From [Pasteurella] aerogenes (GTDB taxonomy: Bacteria > Pseudomonadota > Gammaproteobacteria > Enterobacterales > Pasteurellaceae), in the NCBI GenBank assembly GCA_900637275.1, contig LR134362.1, forward strand, positions 744,001 through 808,000: DNA of 64,000 nucleotides, given 5' to 3'. This document shows, piece after piece, positions 8,820-18,449 of the stretch; positions within the stretch are counted from its first letter, which is position 1; each line of letters opens with the position of its first letter. The notes under the pieces are model-generated. The model did no database searches. It was not told where the DNA came from and saw nothing but the letters and a program-made list of their open reading frames with translations. The translations under genes were made by a program, and so were the position numbers.

Positions 8820-9545
8820 TCAACCAACAGGTAATTTAAGGGTGCGAATATTCATGTTTAAACCATCGATCATCAATAATCGACCACATAAATTCTCGCC
8901 AATATTTAACCGCACTTTTATTGCTTCCATTGCTTGAATTGAACCGACAATGCCGACAATTGGCGCCAGCACGCCGGCTTCCACACAACTTAACGCATTT
9001 TCGCCAAAAAGCTGACTTAATTGGCGATAGGTTGGCGTGTTTTCTTGATAAGTAAATACCGACACCTGACCTTCCATGCGAATTGCGGCGCCGGAAATTA
9101 ATGGCGTTTTACTTTGTTGACAGACATGATCCAATTGATTACGCGTTTGCACATTATCCGTACAATCCAGCACAATATCCGCTTCTTTTATTAAGGCAAA
9201 CAAGCCATCATCTTCTAACATTTCAGCACAAGTTTGGATCTCAATATGCGGATTAAGTTGTTGCAACGACTGCTTAGCAGAGTCCACTTTTAGCCAATCC
9301 AAACGCTCGTCATGATGCAATACTTGGCGTTGTAAATTGGACAAGGAGACTCTGTCAAAATCCAGCAAAATCAATTTTCCCACGCCTGCTGCCGCCAAAT
9401 ATTGCGCCGCGGCACAACCCAAACCGCCAAGTCCGACGATTAACATGGTGCTGTCTTTTAATTTCTCTTGCCCGTCAAAATCTACGGATTTTAAAACAAT
9501 TTGACGGTTATAACGCATTTCCTCTGCGGGAGTCAGTTCAGCCAT
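8820..9545 (-). CDS. moeB: MoeB-like molybdopterin-synthase adenylyltransferase
   Basis: A 241-residue ThiF/E1-like ATPase. The nucleotide loop GLGGLGCAAAQYLAAAG is at 38-54, and LGENALSCVEAGVLAPIVG matches MoeB. MoeB adenylates the C-terminus of MoaD for sulfur loading in molybdopterin synthesis. It starts 3 bp after the moeA stop, so the two are one operon as in E. coli. Odd point: the two CxxC zinc pairs of E. coli MoeB are absent (the first site reads TPTYRQLS and the C-terminus ends LKLPVG). It may be a zinc-free MoeB variant or a related ThiF-family protein. Confidence 0.85.
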   Translation of the reverse strand: MAELTPAEEMRYNRQIVLKSVDFDGQEKLKDSTMLIVGLGGLGCAAAQYLAAAGVGKLILLDFDRVSLSNLQRQVLHHDERLDWLKVDSAKQSLQQLNPHIEIQTCAEMLEDDGLFALIKEADIVLDCTDNVQTRNQLDHVCQQSKTPLISGAAIRMEGQVSVFTYQENTPTYRQLSQLFGENALSCVEAGVLAPIVGIVGSIQAMEAIKVRLNIGENLCGRLLMIDGLNMNIRTLKLPVG

Positions 9546-9548
9546 AAG

Positions 9549-10772
9549 TTATCCTAAAATTGCATTAAAAGGCTCAATCATAACGGTTTCATCAGCATCT
9601 ACATGACCACGCTCCGCTTCCAGCACGATAAAACAATTACTTTCTACCAGTGAACTGAACAAATGCGAACCTTGAAAGCCCACCGGTTTTACTTCAATTT
9701 GCCCTTGTTCATTGAGGGAATAAAAGCCACGTTGAAAATCTGTTCTGCCTACTGCTTTTTTCAAATTTGTTGTGGCAATGGCATTTAAACGTTGCGGTGG
9801 TGCCCATTCTTGATGACCACTAAGTTTGGCGATAACCGGTTGTACTAGTTGATAAAATGTGACCAATGCCGAGACAGGGTTGCCCGGTAAACCGCAAAAC
9901 CATGCGTTTTCCAATTTGCCGAAGGCAAAAGGTTTTCCCGGTTTCATGGCAATTTTCCAAAAATTAATGCTGCCGATTTTTTCCAATACTGTTTTGGTAA
10001 AATCAGCTTCGCCCACAGAAACGCCGCCGCTGGTAATCAACAAATCCGCTTGTTGTTGCGCGTTGATAAAGGCTTGTTCAAATATTTCTGGATCATCAGA
10101 TAAAATGCCAAAATCCAAGACGTCACAATTTAATTTTTCTAACATTAATTTCACCGCAAAACGATTGGTGTCATAAATTTGTCCCGTTTGTAACGGTTGT
10201 CCTACTGGGACTAATTCGTCGCCTGTGGAAAGAATAGCGACTTTGACGCGCGGAAAAACCTGAACTTCCGCAATACCCAATGACGCGAGTAATGGCAAGG
10301 AAAGTGCGGTCAATTTTGCGCCAATTTTTAACACCACATCCCCTTGTTTCACATCTTCGCCCAATTTACGTACGTGCTGACCGAGTTTTTTGGGCAACTG
10401 ATTAATGGTCACGCTACCATCTTCGTTTAAGGTCGTATCTTCTTGCATAATCACCGTATCAGCTCCTGAAGGGATCATTGCTCCGGTCATAATGCGTACC
10501 GCACTTTGTGCCGGCAATTCACCGGCAAAAGGGTTGCCGGCAAAGGCTTTTCCCGCCACCGGCAAGGTGGATGATGATTGCAAATCGGCAAAACGTACCG
10601 CATAACCGTCCATCGCTGAATTATCAAAAGAAGGTACATTGATCGGCGAAATCACCTCTTGCGCACAAATTCGATTAACTGCGTCGGCAAGGGATAGCGT
10701 TTCGGCGTGTTGTAATGAAGGGGAGGGAAGTTGATTTAACATTTGGCTGATCGCTTGTTCAATCGTCAACAT
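9549..10772 (-). CDS. moeA: Molybdopterin molybdotransferase MoeA
   Basis: A 407-residue protein with the MoeA domain order: N-terminal linker, insert domain, molybdopterin-binding domain with the TGDEL motif (LSTGDELVPVGQ) and TSGGVSVGE, and a C-terminal beta barrel. It inserts molybdate into adenylylated molybdopterin in the cytoplasm. PSFDNSAMDGYA near residue 50 is the family's conserved segment. It is the first gene of moeA-moeB and diverges from folE. There is nothing abnormal in length or motifs. Confidence 0.95.
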   Translation of the reverse strand: MLTIEQAISQMLNQLPSPSLQHAETLSLADAVNRICAQEVISPINVPSFDNSAMDGYAVRFADLQSSSTLPVAGKAFAGNPFAGELPAQSAVRIMTGAMIPSGADTVIMQEDTTLNEDGSVTINQLPKKLGQHVRKLGEDVKQGDVVLKIGAKLTALSLPLLASLGIAEVQVFPRVKVAILSTGDELVPVGQPLQTGQIYDTNRFAVKLMLEKLNCDVLDFGILSDDPEIFEQAFINAQQQADLLITSGGVSVGEADFTKTVLEKIGSINFWKIAMKPGKPFAFGKLENAWFCGLPGNPVSALVTFYQLVQPVIAKLSGHQEWAPPQRLNAIATTNLKKAVGRTDFQRGFYSLNEQGQIEVKPVGFQGSHLFSSLVESNCFIVLEAERGHVDADETVMIEPFNAILG

Positions 10773-10919
10773 AAAATAATCCTTATATTACTTTTGGTTA
10801 TCAATAAAGTTGGTTTATTGTACTTCAATTCTTTTCATCATCGTTAATGAATATTCTCATTTTATTATTCTACGAGAGTTTGATAGAATGTGCGGATTGA
10901 TTTATTTCGGAGTAATTTC

Positions 10920-11573
10920 ATGGACAGTATTTTGCCAGAGGCGAAAAAAGTACGGAATGCCCTTATTGCTAAGGGAATTGAAACACCAATGATCGCACCG
11001 CAACAAAGCAAAGATGAACGACGCGCCGGCATTGAACAACATATGCGCGAAGTAATGAAGCTGATTGGGTTGGATTTAGATGATGACAGTTTAGAAGAAA
11101 CACCAGCACGCTTAGCCAAAATGTTTATTGATGAGATTTTCAGCGGGTTGGATTATGCCAATTTTCCGAAAATCACCAATATTGAAAATCGCATGAAAGT
11201 CAGCGAAATGGTACTCGTTAATGACATTACCTTAACCAGTACCTGTGAACATCATTTTGTTACTATCGACGGTGTGGTTTCCGTGGCGTATTATCCGAAA
11301 AAATGGGTGATTGGCTTGTCCAAAATTAATCGCGTTGTCTCCTTTTTTGCCCAACGTCCGCAAGTGCAAGAACGCTTAACCGAACAAATTCTTCTGGCGT
11401 TTCAAACTATTTTAGAGACGGAAGATGTGGCGGTTTATGTTAAAGCGACACATTTTTGCGTTAAATGTCGCGGTATAAAAGATACCAACAGTTACACTGT
11501 CACATCTGCCTTTGGTGGCGTATTTCTTGATGACCGCGAGACGCGCAAAGAGTTTTTAACATTAATTCGCTAA
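10920..11573 (+). CDS. folE: GTP cyclohydrolase I
   Basis: A 217-residue enzyme converting GTP to dihydroneopterin triphosphate, the first step of folate synthesis. Zinc and active-site motifs are [13 protein letters not shown] and [15 protein letters not shown] and RPQVQERLT are also typical. I chose ATG 10920, not the in-frame ATG 10890, because CGGAGT precedes it and homologues begin at this point. It diverges from moeA and is followed by hairpins convergent with the next gene. Confidence 0.95.
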   Translation: MDSILPEAKKVRNALIAKGIETPMIAPQQSKDERRAGIEQHMREVMKLIGLDLDDDSLEETPARLAKMFIDEIFSGLDYANFPKITNIENRMKVSEMVLVNDITLTSTCEHHFVTIDGVVSVAYYPKKWVIGLSKINRVVSFFAQRPQVQERLTEQILLAFQTILETEDVAVYVKATHFCVKCRGIKDTNSYTVTSAFGGVFLDDRETRKEFLTLIR

Positions 11574-11580
11574 GATCATG

Positions 11581-11616
11581 TTCATATTGCTCTGTAAAAA
11601 TGTAGAGCAATATGAA
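11581..11616. terminator. Perfect stem-loop after folE
   Basis: TTCATATTGCTCT (11581-11593) and AGAGCAATATGAA (11604-11616) form a 13-bp stem with a 10-nt loop, just after the folE stop. There is no T tract, so termination strength is uncertain. Confidence 0.5.
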
Positions 11617-11715
11617 ATACCACAGAATGCTTTTTAACTGATTTCCTATCCTATTTAAAAGCAATAAATTTATCGTTACTGCTGGCAAATAGACTAGAAA
11701 AAATGAAGTGATGGT

Positions 11716-11774
11716 AAAAGTGCGGTGGAATTTTGAGAAGTTTTCTTAATTTCTCTAAAATTCCACTCTTTTTT
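11716..11774. terminator. Convergent terminator containing an uptake sequence
   Basis: AAAAGTGCGGTGGAATTTT pairs imperfectly with AAAATTCCACTCTTTT and is followed by T residues. It lies between folE and the convergent SDR gene. Confidence 0.7.
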
Positions 11775-11782
11775 ATCGCAAA

Positions 11783-12433
11783 TTATTTACTTGCTGCGGT
11801 GAAACGCTTAAACAAATGGGCTTGTTGTTCAATATCATCGGCAATGGCAACCGCTAGATCCGCTACGCTAATTCCCGCCGGAATATCGCCATTCATTAAC
11901 AAATTCTCACCACCTAAACGGTATTCCCCTGTGCGCTCTTCGCTGTATCCACCGGTTACACCTAATAAAGCCGGTGGTGAAATAAACGCCCAATTCACAT
12001 CACGGTGATCACGCAAATCATTGAGTAAGTGACGCGCAGCATTCGCGCCTGCAAAGATTTCTTGTGGAAAATCCGGGGTGTCAATTAATTGTACATTCGG
12101 GGCAACAAATAAACTACCAGCACCGCCAACGATTAATAAATATGGAACAGAAGCTACTTTTGCTGCTTCGACAATGGCACTCGCTCCTCGAGTAAAATCT
12201 TCAGCAATATTGGGATTTGTCCACCCTGGATTGAATGCACTAACCACAGCATCAAAACCTTTCAGTTGATCAGAAAAATTTGCCGCATTGACATCAAAAC
12301 TGACCGCTTTTACTTTGTCTGTTTTCACCACTTTTTCTACATGGCGAGCAAACGCGGTTACTTGATGCCCACGACTGACTAATTCTGCAACTCGAAAGAT
12401 TAAGATGAGAGAAGTCAACTTATGGTAACGCAT
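11783..12433 (-). CDS. NAD(P)-binding (NmrA/SDR-type) protein lacking its N-terminal Rossmann motif
   Basis: A 216-residue frame. From VAELVSRGHQVTAFARH onward it matches small NAD(P)-dependent epimerase-like oxidoreductases (GFDAVVSAFNPG, YLLIVGGAGSL, WAFISPPAL). The normal start of such proteins, a first beta strand with GxxGxxG, is missing. It is replaced by MRYHKLTSLILIFR, and the frame stays open about 37 codons further upstream without a convincing start or glycine motif. I infer a 5' replacement or deletion, so the protein may be non-functional. The C-terminal two thirds looks intact. Confidence 0.6.
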   Translation of the reverse strand: MRYHKLTSLILIFRVAELVSRGHQVTAFARHVEKVVKTDKVKAVSFDVNAANFSDQLKGFDAVVSAFNPGWTNPNIAEDFTRGASAIVEAAKVASVPYLLIVGGAGSLFVAPNVQLIDTPDFPQEIFAGANAARHLLNDLRDHRDVNWAFISPPALLGVTGGYSEERTGEYRLGGENLLMNGDIPAGISVADLAVAIADDIEQQAHLFKRFTAASK

Positions 12434-12764
12434 ACTGTCATTATCGTCGACTGCGCAAGCGATAATATTACCGTTTACACTAAAGAACCTGTTTTTTAGC
12501 TCTTGCAGAGCGTAATATATTCTATCAGGTAAAAATAGACGTTATGTCGGATAAGATCGTCATAAAATTTATGAACGATGGGAAAGTGTGGATTGTGAGG
12601 AAATTGGTGATGAAAGATAAAGCGCAGTGAAAAGTGCGGTCAGATTTTGGGAAGATTTTATATTTACAAATTTCTTTCCGCTATTTGGCGTGATGTCTTC
12701 GTTCTATGAATTTTCGCAACCATGCTACAATAGTGTAGAAAACACTTAAAATAAGGATAACAAC
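12434..12764. other. Intergenic region with possible gene remnant
   Basis: The leftward SDR frame continues open to about 12540 (reading LQELKNRFFSVNGNIIACAV) with no ribosome site. An uptake sequence lies near 12633. ATAAGGATAACAAC just before 12765 is the ribosome site of the next gene. Nothing else is supported. Confidence 0.4.
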
Positions 12765-13784
12765 ATGACTGAAAATATCATTCGCGCTTATGCGGTTCAT
12801 GCACCGCATTCACTTGCTGAACGTTATGATTATGACGCAGGTGAGTTGAAGGCAGACGAAGTGGAAATTAAAGTGCATTACTGTGGAATTTGTCACTCGG
12901 ATTTATCGATGATGGATAACGAGTGGGGGATGAGTCAATATCCGCTTGTCGCTGGGCATGAAATTATTGGTGAAATTGTGCGTTTAGGTGTGGAGACTAA
13001 AGGCTTGCAGATTGGACAAATGGTGGGGGTGGGCTGGACTGCTGAATCTTGCCAACATTGCGATCCTTGTATCGGCGGTAAACATCACGTTTGTGACAAT
13101 GCAGTACCGACAGTGTTGCGAATGGGGGGCTTTGCCGATAAAGTGCGTGCGCAATGGCAGTGGGTTATCCCAATGCCACAAGGTATAGATTACGCCAAAG
13201 CAGGTCCGCTATTGTGTGGTGGTATTACGGTATTCCAACCGTTGTTACAACACAATATCCAAGCCCATCACAAAGTGGGTGTTGTGGGCGTGGGTGGTCT
13301 TGGACATATGGCATTGCGCTTTTTCAATGCTTGGGGCTGTGAAGTGACTGCATTTAGCTCAACCCCGTCTAAATATGATGAAATTCGTGAACTCGGCGCA
13401 CATCATATTTTGGACTCCACCAATCCGGAAAGTTTTGCTGCGGCAAAAGGGAGCTTAGATTTCATTGTGGTGACTGTAAATGTGCCTTTAGATTGGAATG
13501 CTTATTTATCCTTACTCAAACCAGAAGGCAAATTACATATGGTCGGCGCGGTGTTGAAACCGTTAGAAATTCCCGCATTTTCATTGATTGGCGGAGCCAA
13601 ATCAGTCACGGGATCACCAACGGGAGCGCCGATTCATTTAAGAACCATGATCGAATTTGCTGCACGCAAACAGATCGTCCCTGTGGTGCAAGAATTTCCG
13701 ATGTCAAAAATCAATGACGCCATCCGCCATGTACAAGAAGGCAAAGCACGTTACCGCGTGGTGTTAAAAAATGATTTTAATTAA
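12765..13784 (+). CDS. Zinc-dependent NAD(P) alcohol dehydrogenase, cinnamyl-alcohol-dehydrogenase type
   Basis: A 339-residue medium-chain dehydrogenase. The catalytic zinc ligands are in CGICHSDLSMMDNEWG and GHEIIGEI. The structural zinc segment has Cys-rich SCQHCDPCIGGKHHVC, and the Rossmann loop is GVGGLGHMA. The pattern fits the YahK/CAD group, which reduces broad-range aldehydes with NADPH. It stands alone on the + strand with a ribosome site (AAGGAT). It could take part in aldehyde detoxification, but nothing links it directly to the upstream aromatic cluster. Confidence 0.85.
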   Translation: MTENIIRAYAVHAPHSLAERYDYDAGELKADEVEIKVHYCGICHSDLSMMDNEWGMSQYPLVAGHEIIGEIVRLGVETKGLQIGQMVGVGWTAESCQHCDPCIGGKHHVCDNAVPTVLRMGGFADKVRAQWQWVIPMPQGIDYAKAGPLLCGGITVFQPLLQHNIQAHHKVGVVGVGGLGHMALRFFNAWGCEVTAFSSTPSKYDEIRELGAHHILDSTNPESFAAAKGSLDFIVVTVNVPLDWNAYLSLLKPEGKLHMVGAVLKPLEIPAFSLIGGAKSVTGSPTGAPIHLRTMIEFAARKQIVPVVQEFPMSKINDAIRHVQEGKARYRVVLKNDFN

Positions 13785-13789
13785 TTAAA

Positions 13790-13852
13790 AAGTGCGGTGG
13801 AAATTTAAGACGTTTTATCATTGAAATCCTCTTAAAAATCCACCGCTTATTT
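13790..13852. terminator. Convergent terminator between adh and metE
   Basis: GCGGTGGA (13794-13801) pairs with TCCACCGC (13839-13846), and inner AAATTTAAGA/TCTTAAAAA segments also pair. One arm carries an uptake sequence. Confidence 0.65.
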
Positions 13853-13858
13853 ATTCAA

Positions 13859-16132
13859 TTACGCAAGTTCTGCGCGTAATTTTTTGGTCACGTTAACCAT
13901 CACTTTTAGCTGTTCGATCGTTTCTTTCCAGCCACGAGTTTTTAAACCGCAATCTGGGTTGACCCATAGGCGTTCTTTAGGTACCACATTAAGTGCTTTG
14001 CGCAATAAATGTTCGATTTCTTCTGCTTTTGGCACCCGTGGACTGTGAATATCGTAAACGCCCGGCCCGATATCATTTGGATAGTTAAAATCGGCAAATG
14101 CAGTTAATAATTCCATATCGGAACGGGAGGTTTCAATTGTGATCACGTCTGCATCCAAAGCCGCAATTGCCGGTAAAATATCGTTAAACTCCGAATAACA
14201 CATATGAGTATGGATTTGTGTATCATCTTGTACACCCATGTAGCTTAAACGGAACGCTTCACCTGCCCATTGTAGGTAATGATCCCAATCCGCCCGTTTT
14301 AACGGTAATCCTTCTCGAATTGCTGGTTCGTCAATTTGAATGACTTTAATGCCCGCCGCCTCTAAATCCAATACTTCATCAGACAATGCCACGCCAATTT
14401 GTTTACACACGGTGGAGCGCGGAATATCGTTGCGTACAAATGACCATTGTAAAATCGTGACAGGCCCTGTTAGCATCCCTTTCATCACTTTGTTTGTTAG
14501 ACTTTGTGCATAGGTTGACCAACGTACGGTCATCGGTTCCGGACGGACGACATCCCCATAAATTACTGGTGGTTTCACGCAACGAGAACCATAACTTTGC
14601 ACCCAACCGAATTTGGTAAACGCAAAACCATCTAGTAATTCGCCGAAATATTCCACCATGTCGTTACGTTCTGCTTCACCATGCACCAACACATCCAAAT
14701 CGAGTTCTTCTTGGCGACGTACGACATATTCAATTTCTTTTTTCATCGCGCTCTCATAATCTTCCAACGACAGCGTACCTTTTTTGAAACTGGCGCGCGC
14801 TTGGCGAATTTCACTGGTTTGCGGGAAAGAACCGATATTGGTGGTTGGCAATAGCGGTAAATTTAACCAAGCATTTTGTTTTGCAATACGTTCGGCAAAT
14901 GGCGACTGACGCTTATCCGCATTTTTTGGCAAATTGGCAAGACGTTGTGCCACTTCTGGGCGATGAATTTCTTTACTGTTTGCACGTGCATCTGCCGCGG
15001 CTTGACTGTCGTCTAATTCCGCTTGAACGGCTGCGCGTCCCTGTTCAAGTGCGGTCTTAATTTGGCGTAATTCTTGAATTTTTTGCAAACTAAAGGCGAG
15101 CCAACGGTATAGTTCCGGTTTATTGGCTTGCAATTGTGTTTCGACCGATAAATCATAAGGGGTATGCAACAATGAGCAACTTGGCGCAATCCATAAACGA
15201 TCGCCGAGTTTCGCGTTTAGTGGCTCAACTACATCTAATACCGCATTTAAATTCGCGCGCCAAATATTGCGACCATCAATGACCCCAACGGAAAGCACTT
15301 TGCTATAATCTTCAAATACTGCCAATTGTTCCGGTGCGCGCACTAAATCAATGTGTAAACCGGCAACTGGTAAATTTTTCAACAAGTCTGCATGTGGCGC
15401 TACTGAACCGAAATAGGTAGCAAGCAATAATTTTGCCGGTACCTTTTCAGCAAGGGCGGCATAGACGGTTTTATAGGCTTCGACCCATTTTTCTGGTAAA
15501 TCTACTGCCAGCGCCGGCTCATCAATTTGAATCCATTCCACACCTTCAGCGGCAAGTGCGGTCAAAATTTCTACATAAACCGGTACTAATTGATTTAACA
15601 GTTCAAAACGGTCAAAACTGGCGCCTTTTTCTTTACTTAACCAAAGGAATGTCAACGGACCGACAATGGTTGGTTTCGCCTTAAAACCAAGGGCTTTAGC
15701 TTCGCGGATTTGTTGAACATAGTGTGTAGGATTTGCTTTAAATTGGGTATTTTTATGTAATTCCGGTACTAAATAATGATAGTTCGTATCAAACCATTTG
15801 GTCATTTCAATAGCAAATTGATCTTTATTGCCGCGCGCCAATTGGAAATATTGATCTAAACTTAAATGTTGGCTGTCGAAACCAAAACGCGCAGGAATGG
15901 CGCCAGTGGCTACTTGTAAATCTAAGATATGATCGTAGAACGTAAAATCCGCGACTGCAACATAATCCGCTTGTGCATTGGCTTGATGTTTCCAGTTAAT
16001 TTCGCGTAATGCTTTGGCAATTTCTACTAAATCTTGTTCGCCAATTTCGCCACGCCAATAACGCTCTTGGGCAAATTTTAATTCACGTTTAGCGCCTACA
16101 CGCGGAAATCCGGATAAGTGAAATGTTGTCAT
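13859..16132 (-). CDS. metE: Cobalamin-independent methionine synthase
   Basis: A 757-residue enzyme that transfers the methyl group of methyltetrahydropteroyltriglutamate to homocysteine. It shows the N-terminal ([13 protein letters not shown]) and C-terminal ([10 protein letters not shown]) barrels. Zinc ligands are in [10 protein letters not shown] and [13 protein letters not shown] chose ATG 16130-16132 because it matches the family start [11 protein letters not shown] and has an AAGGAG ribosome site; the frame stays open 40 codons further. It diverges from metR, and a MetJ operator sits in between, so both repression by MetJ and activation by MetR are expected. Confidence 0.97.
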   Translation of the reverse strand: MTTFHLSGFPRVGAKRELKFAQERYWRGEIGEQDLVEIAKALREINWKHQANAQADYVAVADFTFYDHILDLQVATGAIPARFGFDSQHLSLDQYFQLARGNKDQFAIEMTKWFDTNYHYLVPELHKNTQFKANPTHYVQQIREAKALGFKAKPTIVGPLTFLWLSKEKGASFDRFELLNQLVPVYVEILTALAAEGVEWIQIDEPALAVDLPEKWVEAYKTVYAALAEKVPAKLLLATYFGSVAPHADLLKNLPVAGLHIDLVRAPEQLAVFEDYSKVLSVGVIDGRNIWRANLNAVLDVVEPLNAKLGDRLWIAPSCSLLHTPYDLSVETQLQANKPELYRWLAFSLQKIQELRQIKTALEQGRAAVQAELDDSQAAADARANSKEIHRPEVAQRLANLPKNADKRQSPFAERIAKQNAWLNLPLLPTTNIGSFPQTSEIRQARASFKKGTLSLEDYESAMKKEIEYVVRRQEELDLDVLVHGEAERNDMVEYFGELLDGFAFTKFGWVQSYGSRCVKPPVIYGDVVRPEPMTVRWSTYAQSLTNKVMKGMLTGPVTILQWSFVRNDIPRSTVCKQIGVALSDEVLDLEAAGIKVIQIDEPAIREGLPLKRADWDHYLQWAGEAFRLSYMGVQDDTQIHTHMCYSEFNDILPAIAALDADVITIETSRSDMELLTAFADFNYPNDIGPGVYDIHSPRVPKAEEIEHLLRKALNVVPKERLWVNPDCGLKTRGWKETIEQLKVMVNVTKKLRAELA

Positions 16133-16173
16133 GCTGAACTCCTTTTTGTATTTAAGATTGAATTTGTTTATAT

Positions 16174-16189
16174 AGACGTCTAAACGTCT
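16174..16189. promoter_or_regulatory. MetJ operator (two tandem met boxes)
   Basis: AGACGTCT followed directly by AAACGTCT. The MetJ consensus is tandem AGACGTCT. It lies 42 bp upstream of metE in the metE-metR divergent region. Confidence 0.9.
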
Positions 16190-16357
16190 AGTTGTAATTA
16201 TCATGCCGAAAGCTAGAATATTATGCAATCTCATATTTTTCACATTTTGCATGAATAAAATTAATAATCAGCAATTATTCTTGATTTCATTAGAAGAGCG
16301 GTCATTTTTTTTATATAATTTTGCTCATTGTTTTTTCTTTTTTTATGAACAATTTTA

Positions 16358-17284
16358 ATGAAACCGATTTTTCTGGAGTTAAGACATTTAAAAACCTTAT
16401 TGGCATTAAAAGAAACCGGCAGTGTTTCGCTTGCCGCCAAACGGGTTTATCTCACCCAATCCGCCTTATCTCATCAAATAAAACTACTTGAAGATCAATA
16501 TGGATTGCTCCTATTTGAACGTAAAACGCAACCCTTGCGTTTTACTGCTGCGGGCGATCGTTTGGTACAGCTTGCTAATCAAATTTTACCAAAAGTTATC
16601 GAAGCAGAGCGGGATTTAGCGCGGGTAAAAGAGGGCGAAGCAGGGGAGTTACGTATTGCGGTGGAGTGCCATACTTGTTTTGACTGGTTGATGCCGGCAA
16701 TGGACAGTTTTCGTCAACATTGGCCTTTAGTGGAATTGGATATTGTCTCTGGATTTCATACGGACACCGTTGGATTATTGCTTACTCATCGCGCCGATTG
16801 GGCGGTCGTTTCCGAAGTGGAAGAAACGCCAGGTATTGTGCATCAACCCTTGTTTTCCTATGAAATGGTCGGGCTTTGTGCCAAAGATCATCCGTTGGCG
16901 AACAAAGAAATTTGGCAAGCAGAAGATTTTGCCAATCAAACCCTGATTACTTATCCGGTACCGGATGATATGTTGGATTTATTACGCAAAGTGTTGCATC
17001 CGCAAGGTATCAATCCAACCCGCCGCACCAGCGAACTTACAATTGCAATAATCCAATTGGTCGCCAGCAAACGAGGCGTTGCTGCTTTACCATTTTGGGC
17101 GGCAAAACCCTATTTGGATCGCGGTTATATTGTGGCGCGAAAAATTACGGAAGACGGGTTATACAGCAATTTATATGCCGCCCGTCGAGAAAGTGACAAC
17201 GCCTCTTATTTTGATGATTTCTATGAAACCGTAAAATCACAAAGTTTCTCCACTTTGCCCGACTTATTGGTATTAGAGGAATAA
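16358..17284 (+). CDS. metR: LysR-type transcriptional activator MetR
   Basis: A 308-residue LysR-family regulator. The N-terminal helix-turn-helix reads LAAKRVYLTQSALSHQIKLL, close to E. coli MetR (TQSALSHQ), followed by a substrate-binding domain with IAVECHTCFDWL. MetR activates metE with homocysteine as coactivator. Divergent placement next to metE is the classical arrangement. It ends two bases before azlC on the same strand, so readthrough into azlCD is likely and may connect methionine control with amino-acid export. Confidence 0.93.
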   Translation: MKPIFLELRHLKTLLALKETGSVSLAAKRVYLTQSALSHQIKLLEDQYGLLLFERKTQPLRFTAAGDRLVQLANQILPKVIEAERDLARVKEGEAGELRIAVECHTCFDWLMPAMDSFRQHWPLVELDIVSGFHTDTVGLLLTHRADWAVVSEVEETPGIVHQPLFSYEMVGLCAKDHPLANKEIWQAEDFANQTLITYPVPDDMLDLLRKVLHPQGINPTRRTSELTIAIIQLVASKRGVAALPFWAAKPYLDRGYIVARKITEDGLYSNLYAARRESDNASYFDDFYETVKSQSFSTLPDLLVLEE

Positions 17285-17285
17285 T

Positions 17286-18020
17286 ATGTCGGATATAAAA
17301 CAGACAAGCCCGATTTGGACTGCGGCGAAAGCAGCGTTCCCTTATTCGATGCCGATGATGATCGGTTTTTTATTTTTAGGTATTGCTTACGGATTGTATA
17401 TGAAGGCGCTGGGCTTTGGCGTATGGTATCCGTTGGTGATGGCTGCATTGATTTACGCCGGATCGGTAGAATTTATCGTCGCCGGATCCTTAGTATTGGC
17501 ATTTGCTCCCTTGCAAGTCTTTTTGATTACCTTAATGGTGAGCGGACGCCAAATCTTTTATGGCATTTCTATGCTGGAAAAATACGGTGTGCAAAATGGA
17601 AAAAAACGCTGGTATATGATAAGCGCCATGGTGGATGAAAGTTTTTCTTTAAATTATATGGCAAAAATTCCACCGCACTTAGATAAAAGTTGGTATATGT
17701 TTTTTGTCACCCTGTATTTGCATTGTTATTGGGTTTTTGGCGCGGCACTGGGCAACCTTTTTGGCAATTTACCCTTGGATTTAAAAGGTGTGGAGTTTGC
17801 CATGACCGCGTTGTTTTTGATTATTTTTGCTGAAAATTGGATGAAAGAAAAAAATCATGAAAGTTCCTTATTAGGCTTGGGGCTGGCGTTGGTTTGTTTA
17901 TTGTTGGTTGGCAAAGAAAATTTCCTGATCCCGACATTAATCGGCATTTGGGGCATCTTAACCTTACGTCGCCCCAAATTGGCGGCAAAATTACAACGTA
18001 TTGAACAGATTGAAGGGTAG
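17286..18020 (+). CDS. azlC: AzlC-family branched-chain amino acid exporter, large subunit
   Basis: A 244-residue membrane protein with about five to seven segments. It begins AFPYSMPMMIGFLFLGIAYGL, typical of AzlC/YgaZ, and contains SGRQIFYGIS and VDESF, conserved in the family. Together with AzlD it exports branched-chain amino acids, and in E. coli YgaZH also methionine. Its start is two bases after the metR stop, and an azlD gene follows after 5 bp. The methionine-regulator context makes methionine export an attractive inference. Confidence 0.9.
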   Translation: MSDIKQTSPIWTAAKAAFPYSMPMMIGFLFLGIAYGLYMKALGFGVWYPLVMAALIYAGSVEFIVAGSLVLAFAPLQVFLITLMVSGRQIFYGISMLEKYGVQNGKKRWYMISAMVDESFSLNYMAKIPPHLDKSWYMFFVTLYLHCYWVFGAALGNLFGNLPLDLKGVEFAMTALFLIIFAENWMKEKNHESSLLGLGLALVCLLLVGKENFLIPTLIGIWGILTLRRPKLAAKLQRIEQIEG

Positions 18021-18025
18021 GGATA

Positions 18026-18355
18026 ATGACAGTTTTAGAACAAATAATCACTATTGCCTTGGCAGTGGGCGCTGTGCAATTATCGCGTTTGCTTCCTTTT
18101 TGGGTATTTCCGGCAAATCGCCCCATTCCTGAATATATTCGTTATTTAGGCAAAGTGCTGCCGGCAGCAATGTTCGGTATGTTAGTGGTTTACTGTTATA
18201 AAAATATCGATATTACCGGCGGTTATTTCGGTTTGCCGGATTTTATTGCTGGATTTGTGGTATTAGTGTTGCATTTTTGGCTGAAAAATATGTTTTTATC
18301 CATGATTGTCGGTACCGGATTATATATGTTTTTAGTACAACAAGTGTTTGTTTAA
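18026..18355 (+). CDS. azlD: AzlD-family exporter small subunit
   Basis: A 109-residue protein with three to four hydrophobic segments, matching AzlD/YgaH (RLLPFWVF, LGKVLPAAMFGMLVVY). It partners AzlC, whose gene ends 5 bp upstream. The ribosome site GGGATA lies across the azlC stop. It is followed by a strong uptake-sequence terminator. Confidence 0.88.
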   Translation: MTVLEQIITIALAVGAVQLSRLLPFWVFPANRPIPEYIRYLGKVLPAAMFGMLVVYCYKNIDITGGYFGLPDFIAGFVVLVLHFWLKNMFLSMIVGTGLYMFLVQQVFV

Positions 18356-18374
18356 CTATTTAAAAATGAAATCG

Positions 18375-18405
18375 AAAAAGTGCGGTAAAAATTACCGCAC
18401 TTTTT
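18375..18405. terminator. Bidirectional terminator from paired uptake sequences
   Basis: AAAAAGTGCGGTAA (18375-18388) pairs with TTACCGCACTTTTT (18392-18405). It is shared by azlD and the convergent matP. Confidence 0.9.
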
Positions 18406-18449
18406 TATCATTCATTCTTTTTTTCTCATATTTTTACAGACTAAAGCCA

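Noticed and set aside
10865..11119. 84-codon leftward frame
   Set aside because: Shadow of folE; folE is certain and no regulatory signal fits a leftward gene.
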